Positions 27,357 to 37,624 of a stretch of 64,000 nt of DNA are shown piece after piece (positions within the stretch are counted from its first letter, which is position 1; each line of letters begins with the position of its first letter). Source of the stretch: Saprospiraceae bacterium (lineage in GTDB: Bacteria; Bacteroidota; Bacteroidia; Chitinophagales; Saprospiraceae); assembly GCA_020631355.1 (NCBI GenBank), contig JAHDHL010000003.1:62001-126000 (forward strand). The letters are read 5' to 3'. Made by a program: the position numbers and the translations under genes. The notes beneath the pieces are model-generated. The model did no database searches. It was not told the origin of the DNA and saw nothing but the letters and a program-made list of their open reading frames with translations.

Positions 27357-29210
27357 ATGAAACCAATTGTAAGCATTTTACTTTTTTTACCCCTATTCTT
27401 CAATCTTTCCATAGCACAGGATAGTTTAAGAATCGATAGTCTCAGACAGATTGTCGAGACATCCACTACTCAAGATACCAATAGGGTCAATGCACTTACA
27501 GACTTGGCACAGGAATACAATAATCGCATTGATTTTGAAAAAATGCTTCCCCTGGGTATCGAGGCACTTCGACTCTCTGAAGAACTAGGTTTTGATAGAG
27601 GTATCGGAATGTCTTACAATGCCATGGCAGCACATCATGTTTACGGTAAGAACTACGACAAGGTAGTTGATAATTCTCTCAAGGCCCTCAAAGCATTCAA
27701 GAAAGCCGGAGGTGATGAACAAGAAAATACTTCCCTCAACAATCTGGGTATTGCCTATAATTCACTTAAGGATTTCCCCAAGGCAATAGATACCTACAAT
27801 ACCATTTGGGAAAGGGTCAAAGATAAACGACCATATAGTCAAATCCATATGGCAACCCTTTATAATCTATCTGAAGCTTATAAGGGTGTCATGGATACGG
27901 ATAATGTAATCCGTTGTAATGAATTGCTTCTTGAGATTGCAGAAGAACTCGATTCAGACAGAGGAAGAATAGCTGCATATTCCCAATTGGCTAACATCAA
28001 TGTACCAAGAAACATCAATCCAAGGCTTGCTATAGAATATGCCAACAAGGGATTGGAAATAGTGGACTCCGTCCAGCAATTGAATCAGTATTATCATCTG
28101 GTTTTTGCCATAGCCCAAGCCAACTTCAGTCTAAGGAATTATGCCGAAGCAGAGAAAGATTATAAAAGGTGTATCCATCATTCCAAGGAAACAAAGAATT
28201 ACGGAGGTGTTGAAATAGGTTATCAAATCCTGAGTCGTGTATATCTAGAGCAAGAATTGGATGAAAAGGCTTTCTCTGCCATGAAGAATTCCAGTAAATT
28301 CTCACTGGAGGGTGTAGAGGATAAGAATAGGAAGCTCATCAGGGATTTGGAAGTCCAATACGAAACGGATAAAATCCGGGAGGAAAAGGTCAGTGCTGAA
28401 AAAATAGCAGTACTGAACAGGAATCTACTCATTGCATCACTGGTCAGTCTATTGATGTTCAGTATTATTGCTTTCTTCTTATTCAGACAACAAAAACTCA
28501 AGAAGCAAGCAGAATTGATTCAATTGGAATTAAAGGAAACAAAGGCCAAATTGGAATTGGAGCGTCAATTAAGGAATTCCGAGCTCAAGGCTCTCAAGGC
28601 CCAAATGAATCCTCATTTCCTATTCAATGCATTTAATTCCATACAAGAATACATTATTCTCAATAAAAAGGAAATGGCAAGTGATTATCTGGGTAAATTC
28701 GCTGACCTTATGAGAATCTATCTGGACCATTCCAGAGAAAAGAGTATTGTATTAGAGGATGAAATCAGGGCAGCAGACTTATACCTAGAATTGGAACGTA
28801 TCCGTTTTGAGGAAGAAATGGAATACGAAATCAATGTGGATGAGAATGTGGATGAGGAAATGACAAGTATACCGCCTATGCTGATACAACCCTTCTTGGA
28901 GAATGCCCTTAAACATGGCTTATTCCATAAGAAAGGAGATAAGCGAATCCAATTGGCATTCAAAAAGGATACTGAAAATGCACTGATATGTTCCATTAGA
29001 GATAATGGTATAGGGCGTAAGGCATCTGCATTAATCAATCAACAAAGACTGAAAAAACATAAGTCATTTGCAACTGCTGCTACCCAGAATCGTATAGAAT
29101 TACTTAATATAGGTAGGGAAAAAGCCATTACATTTACCATCCATGACCTAACGGATGAAAATGAAAACCCATTAGGAACAGAAGTAATTCTTAGAATACC
29201 AAGCAAGTAA
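27357..29210 (+). CDS. TPR-containing LytS-type sensor histidine kinase
   Basis: 617 aa. A signal peptide (about 1-20) leads to a periplasmic TPR-like helical region (about 40-335), a coiled stretch, one membrane segment (about 355-377), a coiled coil, and a His_kinase domain (PF06580 type) with LKAQMNPHFLFNAFNSIQEY; phosphoacceptor His420. The ATP-binding domain has PPMLIQPFLENALKHG and RDNGIGRKAS. The layout matches kinases paired with LytTR regulators in Bacteroidota. The cognate regulator begins 2 bp after the stop. The signal sensed by the TPR region is unknown; protein or peptide ligands are plausible. Confidence 0.92.
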   Translation: MKPIVSILLFLPLFFNLSIAQDSLRIDSLRQIVETSTTQDTNRVNALTDLAQEYNNRIDFEKMLPLGIEALRLSEELGFDRGIGMSYNAMAAHHVYGKNYDKVVDNSLKALKAFKKAGGDEQENTSLNNLGIAYNSLKDFPKAIDTYNTIWERVKDKRPYSQIHMATLYNLSEAYKGVMDTDNVIRCNELLLEIAEELDSDRGRIAAYSQLANINVPRNINPRLAIEYANKGLEIVDSVQQLNQYYHLVFAIAQANFSLRNYAEAEKDYKRCIHHSKETKNYGGVEIGYQILSRVYLEQELDEKAFSAMKNSSKFSLEGVEDKNRKLIRDLEVQYETDKIREEKVSAEKIAVLNRNLLIASLVSLLMFSIIAFFLFRQQKLKKQAELIQLELKETKAKLELERQLRNSELKALKAQMNPHFLFNAFNSIQEYIILNKKEMASDYLGKFADLMRIYLDHSREKSIVLEDEIRAADLYLELERIRFEEEMEYEINVDENVDEEMTSIPPMLIQPFLENALKHGLFHKKGDKRIQLAFKKDTENALICSIRDNGIGRKASALINQQRLKKHKSFATAATQNRIELLNIGREKAITFTIHDLTDENENPLGTEVILRIPSK

Positions 29211-29212
29211 TC

Positions 29213-29962
29213 ATGAGAGCCATAGTCATAGATGATGAAATGAAAGCAAGAAGCCTATTGACAACCATCTTGAGGGAGTACTGCCCTACTGTCAATGAGG
29301 TGTTCGAAGCAGAGGATTTGCCAGGTGGTGTTGCAATCATCAAGGAAAAACATCCGGATATTGTCTTTCTGGACATAGAAATGCCCGGTTATTTGGGTGT
29401 CCAGATTTTGGATTTCTTTGATGAGCACGAAATCAACTTCCATATTGTTTTCACTACGGCCTATAATGAGTATGCTATCAAGGCATTCCAGATGAACGCA
29501 GTGGATTATCTACTCAAGCCACTCCGTCCTAATCAGATCAAGGAATCCGTGGCCAAAGTGGAGAAAATGGTCCAGCAAAAGAATATCTCCGCACAATTGG
29601 TGGAACTCAAGGAAGCCATGCAAAATAATAAGTTCGGAAAAATAGGTTTGCCTGTTTCCGATGGCATATACTTTGTCCGGATAGAGGACATCATCTATTT
29701 GAAAGCAGATGGTATGTATACGCATTTTTACCTTCTGAATGATGAGAAGAAAGTCATCAGCAAACCCATGAAGATGTTTGTGGAGATTCTGAAAGGTGAC
29801 CCAACATTCTACCGACCTCATCGTTCGTTCCTAATTAATGTAAGATTCATCAAACAATTGGTCAAAAAAGACGGGCCTTATATTATTATGGACAATGAGG
29901 GTATTGTTTCTATTTCCAGAGAAAAAAAGGACGAACTAATCACGCTTTTGGAATCACTCTGA
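29213..29962 (+). CDS. LytTR-family response regulator
   Basis: 249 aa. Receiver domain at 1-120 with acidic pocket DDE (7-9), phosphoacceptor Asp54 in FLDIEMPG, T/A switch in VFTTAYNEYAIKAF and LLKPLRPNQ. The LytTR DNA-binding domain covers about 140-245 (EDIIYLKADGMYTHFYL, FYRPHRSFLINVRFIKQL). It is separated by 2 bp from the kinase gene and is almost certainly its partner. No target sites could be assigned. A strong terminator follows. Confidence 0.95.
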   Translation: MRAIVIDDEMKARSLLTTILREYCPTVNEVFEAEDLPGGVAIIKEKHPDIVFLDIEMPGYLGVQILDFFDEHEINFHIVFTTAYNEYAIKAFQMNAVDYLLKPLRPNQIKESVAKVEKMVQQKNISAQLVELKEAMQNNKFGKIGLPVSDGIYFVRIEDIIYLKADGMYTHFYLLNDEKKVISKPMKMFVEILKGDPTFYRPHRSFLINVRFIKQLVKKDGPYIIMDNEGIVSISREKKDELITLLESL

Positions 29963-29986
29963 ATGAATATGAAAAGGTGAAATGAA

Positions 29987-30020
29987 AAAAGGGATGCAGT
30001 ACAAATACCGCATCCCTTTT
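29987..30020. terminator. bidirectional terminator
   Basis: Stem AAAAGGGATGC / GCATCCCTTTT with an inner GTA/TAC pair and CAAA loop; T-rich on both strands. It separates the convergent response-regulator and DUF6089 genes. Confidence 0.85.
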
Positions 30021-30039
30021 CTAGTGGAGCCATCAAGTA

Positions 30040-30876
30040 TCAGAAAGCTCTCTTTCTCATGTATCTCCAATCTTTCTTATTAATGAAATTATAGGTGAAA
30101 TATACATTGAAGTGACTGTACCAATCCATTCTGTCCGCATTTCCTCTTTTGAAGCCCTCTGGAAATTTCGAGCCCTCACTCGGATCGGCGAAGAAAGCAG
30201 CGGCTTCCCCCCTCGCACTGGCTATGACGCCATTGTCAGCATAAGTTCCACTGACATCATCCAGGTAATCCGTAAAGGTCTTGCGCATTCCCAATTCTAT
30301 CCCGGTGAAGAATTTCCTATCAAAATTGTATCGGATATCGATTCCGAAAGGAATACTGACCTGGAACAATGAATACATTTGCTTATCAGGATATTGGGGA
30401 AGACCCTGTCCCTCAGTTCCCAGAGGTTGCAGGTCATACCATTCTCCCTGATATTGTCCCTGAGGATTGAAATAAAAACCAGACACACCACCGAATATGA
30501 AAGGTGTTACTTTTCTTAGTTCTGTTTCCTTGGAAATGAGTGCAACCAGATTGACCTCGCCAATCAATGACACCTCACCCAATATGGATCTGAAACTCGT
30601 ATTCCTTTTATTGAAGTTCTTGGCGTACAAGTCGTCTCCGGAAATCTGACCAAATCCGAATTGGATTTTGGCAGCGAATCTCGAATCAAAATTATACCTG
30701 TAAAAAATGGAGCCCGCGAAGCTGAATTCCTCCAAGGCCGGAAATGTACTGGTAAGATCTCCTTGGTATTGATAGGTTCCTATACCTAATCCAACCTCGG
30801 AAAATGACTGTGCTTTAGTTTCAAACGTGAAGCAAAGGCCAAACATAAAAATGGCTATCAAGTAGATAGTTCTCAT
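30040..30876 (-). CDS. DUF6089-family outer-membrane protein (paralogue of the 11716 gene)
   Basis: 278 aa, signal peptide about 1-22 (cleavage near TKAQ). It shares with the gene at 11716 the stretches VGLGIGTYQYQGDL (compare VGVSNYLGDL), GEWYDLQPLGTEGQG, QVSIPFGIDIRYNF and GIELGMRKTFTDYLDDVSGTY. The final strand DWYSHFNVYFTYNF precedes a basic tail ending RAF. Barrel location in the outer membrane is well supported; function is not known. It lies beside the two-component system, convergent to it, which may be chance. Confidence 0.83.
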   Translation of the reverse strand: MRTIYLIAIFMFGLCFTFETKAQSFSEVGLGIGTYQYQGDLTSTFPALEEFSFAGSIFYRYNFDSRFAAKIQFGFGQISGDDLYAKNFNKRNTSFRSILGEVSLIGEVNLVALISKETELRKVTPFIFGGVSGFYFNPQGQYQGEWYDLQPLGTEGQGLPQYPDKQMYSLFQVSIPFGIDIRYNFDRKFFTGIELGMRKTFTDYLDDVSGTYADNGVIASARGEAAAFFADPSEGSKFPEGFKRGNADRMDWYSHFNVYFTYNFINKKDWRYMRKRAF

Positions 30877-31075
30877 AGTTCTTAATAAGTTTAAAGTTTG
30901 CCTGGCATATGGGGGGTTCTATGCTCAATATTCTCAAATTTAATGAATAATTCAGAAATGTCAGGGTACATATATGTTAATTGTAAAGGTGTAGACTGAA
31001 GAAACAGTCATTAGCCAAATCCTTTATTTATTTCCTGTTCAGTGTCTTATGATTATACATGGCCCTAAATCATGT

Positions 31076-32311
31076 TTAATAAAGGTCGCTACTATACTTT
31101 TTGAAATGCGCAGTAGCAAACTCCTTAAATGCACTGGGTTGTCCAATAAACGAGTCCTCGTCTATCTCATCCTTCAATGAACTCAGTTCGGGTATATCCA
31201 TCATCTCCTTCGGCAATTTGGTATATCCCCTGATGGCCATCTTTTGTTCTCCCTCATGCATTATAAGCTTAATGGGATATGGGCTGACATCGCTCCTACA
31301 TCCCAAGGCGTACATATAAGTAGTTTCTGCGATACCATCCTCATCCAAATCCGTGATACTAAGCGCGCCGTCGATTAAGCCGAGCATATTATCAAACTGG
31401 CAATCCTTTACGAAATCCATTGTCTTCCAAATGCGTCTTGGGAATTTCTTTCCCTCATCCACATAATGATACACATTAATGAAACGATCCGATCCATCTT
31501 CCAAATCCTTGCTATCCATTTCCTTGATGGTAACGATGAATATATTCTCGCCCAATTCATCTTTCCATTGATATCCTGTTTCGAATAAACCCGACAAATC
31601 CTTACGAATCACATCACTGACATCAGCATTCTTCATTTGTCTGACTATGAATCCACCACTATCATCAATCTTATGATTTCCGGGCTTCTCAGTAATCATG
31701 GATTCTTTACCCTGACTTTTTACTTCTCCTTTATTTGAAATGAACTTACCATTATCAAGATTAATGTCCAATTGATAAGATTCCTTGAATTCACCTGCAC
31801 TATCCTCTGATTGGTATCTTCCTTTATAACTCATATCCTCTCCCAAGGCACCTATCAATTCCTGATACCCCTCATCCCAACCTGAAAAACGAGCTATTTC
31901 CACCTCATTCAACCTGACGCCCTTATGATTGAATAATTGCATCTGGTAATGAATGTTATCCCCACTCCCAATGGGTAATTCCAACGCTCTGAATACAATG
32001 GCATAGGTTGAATCATTGACTTGATGATATCCTACTGGTCTTGTCTCATAATTGGGAATACCAGATTCTTCATCAATCCATCTGACTCCCAGGTATTCCA
32101 TGGACTGTTCATATGGAATGGCATCATTATCCTTAGCGATGTCATTCTTGATTTCAAGAGGGAATTCAATACTAGGAAATTGCGATATGAACTGACCGAA
32201 TTGCTCATCCAATTGTATCGCTTCTTCTCTTACTATCGGTTCATCAGAACTTGGAATCTGACAAGAAAAGAATAAGCCTAAAAGCATAAAATGTACTATA
32301 TACGGTCGCAT
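31076..32311 (-). CDS. lipoprotein, possibly of the M949_RS01915 type
   Basis: 411 aa. The signal peptide ends LFFSC, a lipobox with Cys17. The long middle part is beta-rich and acidic. The C-terminal third contains SITDLDEDGIAETTYMYALGC followed by RSDVSPYPIKLIMHEGEQKMAIRG, a stretch that resembles proteins annotated after Riemerella M949_RS01915 (linked there to surface polysaccharide); I make this link from memory and it needs confirmation. DLDEDG may be a calcium loop. It is monocistronic with 163 bp to the divergent regulator at 32474. Confidence 0.65.
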   Translation of the reverse strand: MRPYIVHFMLLGLFFSCQIPSSDEPIVREEAIQLDEQFGQFISQFPSIEFPLEIKNDIAKDNDAIPYEQSMEYLGVRWIDEESGIPNYETRPVGYHQVNDSTYAIVFRALELPIGSGDNIHYQMQLFNHKGVRLNEVEIARFSGWDEGYQELIGALGEDMSYKGRYQSEDSAGEFKESYQLDINLDNGKFISNKGEVKSQGKESMITEKPGNHKIDDSGGFIVRQMKNADVSDVIRKDLSGLFETGYQWKDELGENIFIVTIKEMDSKDLEDGSDRFINVYHYVDEGKKFPRRIWKTMDFVKDCQFDNMLGLIDGALSITDLDEDGIAETTYMYALGCRSDVSPYPIKLIMHEGEQKMAIRGYTKLPKEMMDIPELSSLKDEIDEDSFIGQPSAFKEFATAHFKKYSSDLY

Positions 32312-32473
32312 TGGAACAATTTTAGTGACAAAACGTATTAGTTAAATAGGATATGCAAGCATAACATACTATAAAATTACCCTAAAAGACCTTTTTCTTT
32401 TCAACATAAAACATATTTAATAAAAACAAATTATATTTATGTTGAATATGAACATGCAAATACTGAATATCGA

Positions 32474-33238
32474 ATGTCGAAACTGAGGGCAGTAATTATT
32501 GATGACGAGAAGGGAGGTAGAGATACGTTAGCTAATTTTCTGAAGTTGTATTGTGAGGATGTCGAACTGATTGGTGAGGCAGATGGCGTAGAAACGGGTT
32601 TGAGCCTGATTCGAGGCCTGAAAGACCCTCTTGATATTGTTTTCTTGGACATACAGCTGAAAGACGGATTGAGTTTCCAAATCCTGGACCAACTGGATAA
32701 TATTGATTTTGAAGTCGTGTTTGCCACGGCATATAATCAGTTTGCCATTAAGGCATTCAACTATAGTGCAGTGGGTTATCTTCTTAAGCCGATCGACCCA
32801 GAGGAATTAAAAGCTGCTGTGGAGCGTACCCAGAATGGTAGGAGTCCACAGATGAAAAAGCGCCTGGAGGTTTTATCCAATCACTTCAACAATCCGAATA
32901 CTTTCGAAAAGATGAGTATCTCAGCGGTTGATGGAATCTATTTCATCAACATCAAGGATATCATGAGATGTGAGGGTGAGGATAATTATACCCATATCTA
33001 TATGATAGGAGGTGAAAAGATTACCGTTTCTAAAACCATAAAGGAATACGAAAAGTTATTGACTCCGGTCAATTTTTACAGGGTTCACAAATCCCATGTA
33101 GTCAATCTGAATTTCATCACGAAATTCGTAAAGGGTGAAGGTGGATACTTGATTATGGATGATGGAAAAATGATTGAAGTTTCAAGAAGAAGACGTGCCG
33201 CATTCATGGAACAACTGCGAAAATTACAGTCCACATAG
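32474..33238 (+). CDS. orphan LytTR-family response regulator
   Basis: 254 aa. Receiver with IDDEKGG (9-15), phosphoacceptor Asp59 in FLDIQLKDG, FATAYNQFAIKAF and LLKPIDPEELKAAVERT, then a LytTR domain (about 145-250: IKDIMRCEGEDNYTHIYM, FYRVHKSHVVNLNFI). It is similar in layout to the regulator at 29213, but no kinase gene adjoins it. The next gene downstream on the same strand, 131 bp away, encodes the 51-aa GG-motif peptide; LytTR regulators often control peptide genes, so a link is plausible but unproved. Confidence 0.93.
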   Translation: MSKLRAVIIDDEKGGRDTLANFLKLYCEDVELIGEADGVETGLSLIRGLKDPLDIVFLDIQLKDGLSFQILDQLDNIDFEVVFATAYNQFAIKAFNYSAVGYLLKPIDPEELKAAVERTQNGRSPQMKKRLEVLSNHFNNPNTFEKMSISAVDGIYFINIKDIMRCEGEDNYTHIYMIGGEKITVSKTIKEYEKLLTPVNFYRVHKSHVVNLNFITKFVKGEGGYLIMDDGKMIEVSRRRRAAFMEQLRKLQST

Positions 33239-33283
33239 ATTTTTTTTACAAATATGTGAATTTTTTTATATCAATCTTTCATC

Positions 33284-33307
33284 TTTTGACGTTTTGGTAT
33301 ATTTTTG
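33284..33307 (+). promoter_or_regulatory. putative promoter region of the small peptide gene
   Basis: TATTTTTG (33300-33307) fits TAnnTTTG. TTTTG (33284-33288) lies 11 bp upstream. Overlapping it are two copies of TTTTGGTA (33292-33299 and 33303-33310) spaced 11 bp, about one helical turn, which could be a regulator site. Predicted leader about 55-60 nt. Confidence 0.4.
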
Positions 33308-33369
33308 GTAGACACTAACTATAAGGCTTACACTCAATTATTTGTTAACATTTGAGAAACTTTTGAGCT

Positions 33370-33525
33370 ATGAGATGGAAAAAGAAAAAAGATCTCTCAA
33401 CCTTTACTGAAAAGGCTGCCAAGGATGGAAAAGTCCTTGACAAAAAGGATACCCAAAAGGTAAAGGGAGGCAAGGTTCGTAAGGATCATATCTGGAATGG
33501 TTGTGGGGGGATTATCCCACACTAA
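33370..33525 (+). CDS. 51-aa basic peptide with GG motif, RiPP-precursor-like
   Basis: A short gene: ATG, 51 codons, TAA, with a perfect terminator 20 bp downstream. The N-terminal 34 residues are Lys/Asp-rich and carry KKDTQKVKGG (25-34), recalling the leader end of Bacteroidota GG-type peptide precursors; the rest is short and ends WNGCGGIIPH with a single Cys45. No signal peptide or membrane segment. It stands alone between an orphan LytTR regulator and a GH15 gene; no modifying enzyme, peptidase-transporter or immunity gene is in the window. Coding status rests on complete ORF, promoter-like element and terminator. It could be a secreted signal or natural-product precursor, or a small cytosolic basic protein. 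Confidence 0.65.
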   Translation: MRWKKKKDLSTFTEKAAKDGKVLDKKDTQKVKGGKVRKDHIWNGCGGIIPH

Positions 33526-33545
33526 ATAATTGTCTATAAGCAAGA

Positions 33546-33580
33546 AAATCCCTATTGGTTAGCACCAATAGGGATTTTTT
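33546..33580. terminator. bidirectional terminator after the 51-aa peptide gene
   Basis: Perfect 14-bp stem (AAATCCCTATTGGT / ACCAATAGGGATTT) with a TAGC loop, followed by six T on the plus strand and TTTTC on the minus strand; it also serves the convergent GH15 gene. Confidence 0.92.
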
Positions 33581-33605
33581 TATTCCACTAATCAGGACAT
33601 TTCTA

Positions 33606-35393
33606 TCAGCTAAGGAATAATGGTTTGTCCAATTTTTTTGAAATCGTGAATGCTGCATTAATCAAGCCGACATGACTATATAATTGTGGGAAATTACCCC
33701 ATTGTGAGCCAGTCTTCTCGTGGACATCCTCACTCAATAATCCCAAGTGGTTCGCACCCTTATCAATCAGATTCTCAAATATTTCAATGGCCTCATCCAA
33801 TCTGTCCATTCTGGCAAGTGTTTCTACATACCAAAATGCGCAAATCAGGAATGTAGATTCCGGCTTACCAAAATCATCCTCATGAACATAGCGATAAAAC
33901 AAGCCTGATTCGGTCCTCAATTCACTTTCCAATACTTTCAAATGCTGTTTGGCCCTATCACTTCTTGGATCCAGGTATCCCATATTGATCAGTTGCAATA
34001 AACTGGCATCCAAATTCGGTACACCCTCTGCCTGGGTATAGACTCCCCTTTCCTCATCATAACATCTTTCTATCATGGAAGCAGATTCTTCAATCAACCT
34101 ATTGGCCAATTGCAACATATCCTCATCATTGAACAATTTTGCAATCTTCGCCCCTGCTTGGCTACCCGCCCAGTGGAATAAAAAAGTATAACAATGCAAC
34201 TGTGACGTGCCCCGGAATTCCCACAAGCCATTATCAGGTTCATCCATTGTTTCCTCAATCATACGCAATGAATGCATCACCAGGTCTTTCAATCCAGTCT
34301 GTTCATTGTTCAATAGTCTTTTATCCGCAAACAAAGGAAGTAATGTCACCAATACCTGACCATACACATCATTCTGTACATGTTCGTATGCTTGGTTCCC
34401 TACCCTTACAGGACGTTCACCGCGATATCCTTTCAATGGCAATATCTTCTCAATCGGATCACCCTCGATTCCAATCTTGAATAAGGGTCTGAATCTTCCC
34501 TGTTCGTTCAAGGCTATATTCTGAATATAACCTGCATATTCCTCTAGAATCTTGAAATGACTCAGATCATTCAGTGCCTTGAGTGTATAGTGTGCATCCC
34601 GAATCCAGCAATACCTGTAATCCCAATTCCTTGTACTACCCGGGAATTCAGGCAAACTGGTTGTCGCTGCTGCAATGATAGCACCTGTATCCTGATATTG
34701 ATGCAATTTGAGAGTCAGCGCAGAACGGATTACAGCATCCTGATGGAATTTCTCCGTTGATGTATTCATCACCCATTTCCTCCAATATCTAATGGTCCTA
34801 TCAAGGAAGATATTCGTAGTGGAAACCAGTGGTCCCTCCAAGGGAACACCATAGCTCAACACCATATATCTTTCCTTATTCAAGACAAATGCCTGTTCTG
34901 AATCTATAAAGTTCAATGGAATATCAGTAGTCAATCTAACCGGGCTCTTATAACCCTCATATCGGATATGGCTACTTCCGAATACTTTCTTGGGTTTGAG
35001 TTGGCCGTAATCTCCCATCGGATTACAGGAAACGACAATCCTAGGATTCCCCGTAAGGGGCACAATCTTCCTAAAGATCATCAATGGCTTATAAGGTCTT
35101 TCATTCTGTATGAATCTTGGTGCGAAATCAATCACCTTATAGGAACCATCCTCACATTCGAATGTCGTTTCGAGGATATTCGTATTATATATGTAGGATT
35201 GAGAAGATGTATAGGTATCCCATTCCGGGGTAATGGAGAAATTACCTCCTTTTTCATCATCCAATAATGTCCCGAAAATAAAGCTGCTGTCGAATTTGGG
35301 CCAGCACATCCAACCGATGTTCGCTTTTTGGTCTATCAATGCCAAATAAGCACAATTCCCGATGATACCGTAGTCATATTTATGTGTCTCCAT
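33606..35393 (-). CDS. glycoside hydrolase family 15 protein
   Basis: 595 aa from the ATG at 35393 (a TTG lies four codons upstream). An N-terminal beta-sandwich (about 1-215: YGIIGNCAYLALIDQKANIGWMCWP) precedes the (alpha/alpha)6 barrel with the GH15 motifs RNWDYRYCWIRDAHYTL, NGLWEFRG and GLLSEDVHEKTGSQWGNFPQLYSH; the Glu residues of the second and third motifs are the probable acid and base. No signal peptide, so cytosolic. Bacterial members of this layout include glucoamylases and trehalases; the substrate cannot be decided, though trehalose or short alpha-glucans are likely. Divergent from the small gene at 35442. Confidence 0.9.
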   Translation of the reverse strand: METHKYDYGIIGNCAYLALIDQKANIGWMCWPKFDSSFIFGTLLDDEKGGNFSITPEWDTYTSSQSYIYNTNILETTFECEDGSYKVIDFAPRFIQNERPYKPLMIFRKIVPLTGNPRIVVSCNPMGDYGQLKPKKVFGSSHIRYEGYKSPVRLTTDIPLNFIDSEQAFVLNKERYMVLSYGVPLEGPLVSTTNIFLDRTIRYWRKWVMNTSTEKFHQDAVIRSALTLKLHQYQDTGAIIAAATTSLPEFPGSTRNWDYRYCWIRDAHYTLKALNDLSHFKILEEYAGYIQNIALNEQGRFRPLFKIGIEGDPIEKILPLKGYRGERPVRVGNQAYEHVQNDVYGQVLVTLLPLFADKRLLNNEQTGLKDLVMHSLRMIEETMDEPDNGLWEFRGTSQLHCYTFLFHWAGSQAGAKIAKLFNDEDMLQLANRLIEESASMIERCYDEERGVYTQAEGVPNLDASLLQLINMGYLDPRSDRAKQHLKVLESELRTESGLFYRYVHEDDFGKPESTFLICAFWYVETLARMDRLDEAIEIFENLIDKGANHLGLLSEDVHEKTGSQWGNFPQLYSHVGLINAAFTISKKLDKPLFLS

Positions 35394-35441
35394 ACCGTAT
35401 TCCAATTGATATTATTACTTTGGCACCAAATTAATGAATCC

Positions 35442-35720
35442 ATGAGAATCGAGGGATATATTGAACACCCAAACATGAAAATAACTGTCTTTAAAATGGA
35501 CAATCGCTATTCCGTCAAATTTGAAACCAGTTTGTATGAACAAACCTTCAAGCTAAGAACCGGTGGTTTCATCAATCATATGGAAGATGTCAAACAATAT
35601 GTAAGTGCTTCCTTTGCTGATGATGTCCTGACTCATTTCAATCATATGCATCAGATGAATCTAAGGAGGCAATCAGAAATGACTCCGTCCGAGGATGACG
35701 AATTCGAAACCATCATTTAG
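35442..35720 (+). CDS. hypothetical protein, 92 aa
   Basis: A soluble protein with a compact alpha/beta look (MKITVFKMDNRYSVKFETSLYEQTFKLR, then a helix VKQYVSASFADDVLTHFNHMH), rich in Met, His and Asp at the end. A longer opening from 35328 would run through the start of the divergent GH15 gene, so the ATG at 35442 is chosen. I do not recognise the family. It precedes guaB by 73 bp, but guaB has its own promoter. Confidence 0.7.
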   Translation: MRIEGYIEHPNMKITVFKMDNRYSVKFETSLYEQTFKLRTGGFINHMEDVKQYVSASFADDVLTHFNHMHQMNLRRQSEMTPSEDDEFETII

Positions 35721-35727
35721 GAGTTAA

Positions 35728-37278
<1,551 letters not shown>

Positions 37279-37305
37279 TATATTGAAAGAAATATTGAAT
37301 TTGGG

Positions 37306-37345
37306 AAACAACCGAGTCTGTGTTCAGGCTCGGTTGTTTTGTTTT
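37306..37345 (+). terminator. Rho-independent terminator of guaB
   Basis: Stem AACAACCGAG / CTCGGTTGTT with an inner CTG/CAG pair, followed by TTGTTTT. The remainder of the 346-bp gap to the next gene is AT-rich and holds only the promoter at 37540-37570. Confidence 0.85.
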
Positions 37346-37539
37346 AAATAGGCCTCGATTTTCATGATTCTCTTAAAAAGTCCTTAAGTCAAGGTAATTT
37401 ATCTTAAAAAACGTTAATAAATTTTACTTCAATTCACTTATTGAATCCTAATTATTAGATAGTATTAAAATTATATATAATAGTCATTATTGTTTTAATA
37501 ATTCAATTTTAGAAACCTAATTTTTAAGCATATCTAGGC

Positions 37540-37570
37540 TTGTCAAAAGTGAGACATGCCAGTACCTTTG
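37540..37570 (+). promoter_or_regulatory. promoter of the lipocalin-like lipoprotein gene
   Basis: TTG (37540-37542), 20-bp spacer, TACCTTTG (37563-37570): exact Bacteroidota consensus with ideal spacing. Leader about 50 nt. Confidence 0.72.
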
Positions 37571-37624
37571 AAATATCAATTAACCGCAGGGTATTCGAAA
37601 ATATCAGGCACAAAATGAATAAAG

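Noticed and set aside
35328-35441. Upstream extension of the 92-aa gene
   Set aside because: It would overlap the start of the divergent GH15 gene and encodes no family-like sequence.
37615-37624. ATG at 37615 as lipoprotein start
   Set aside because: It is out of frame with the lipobox signal peptide that begins at 37625.
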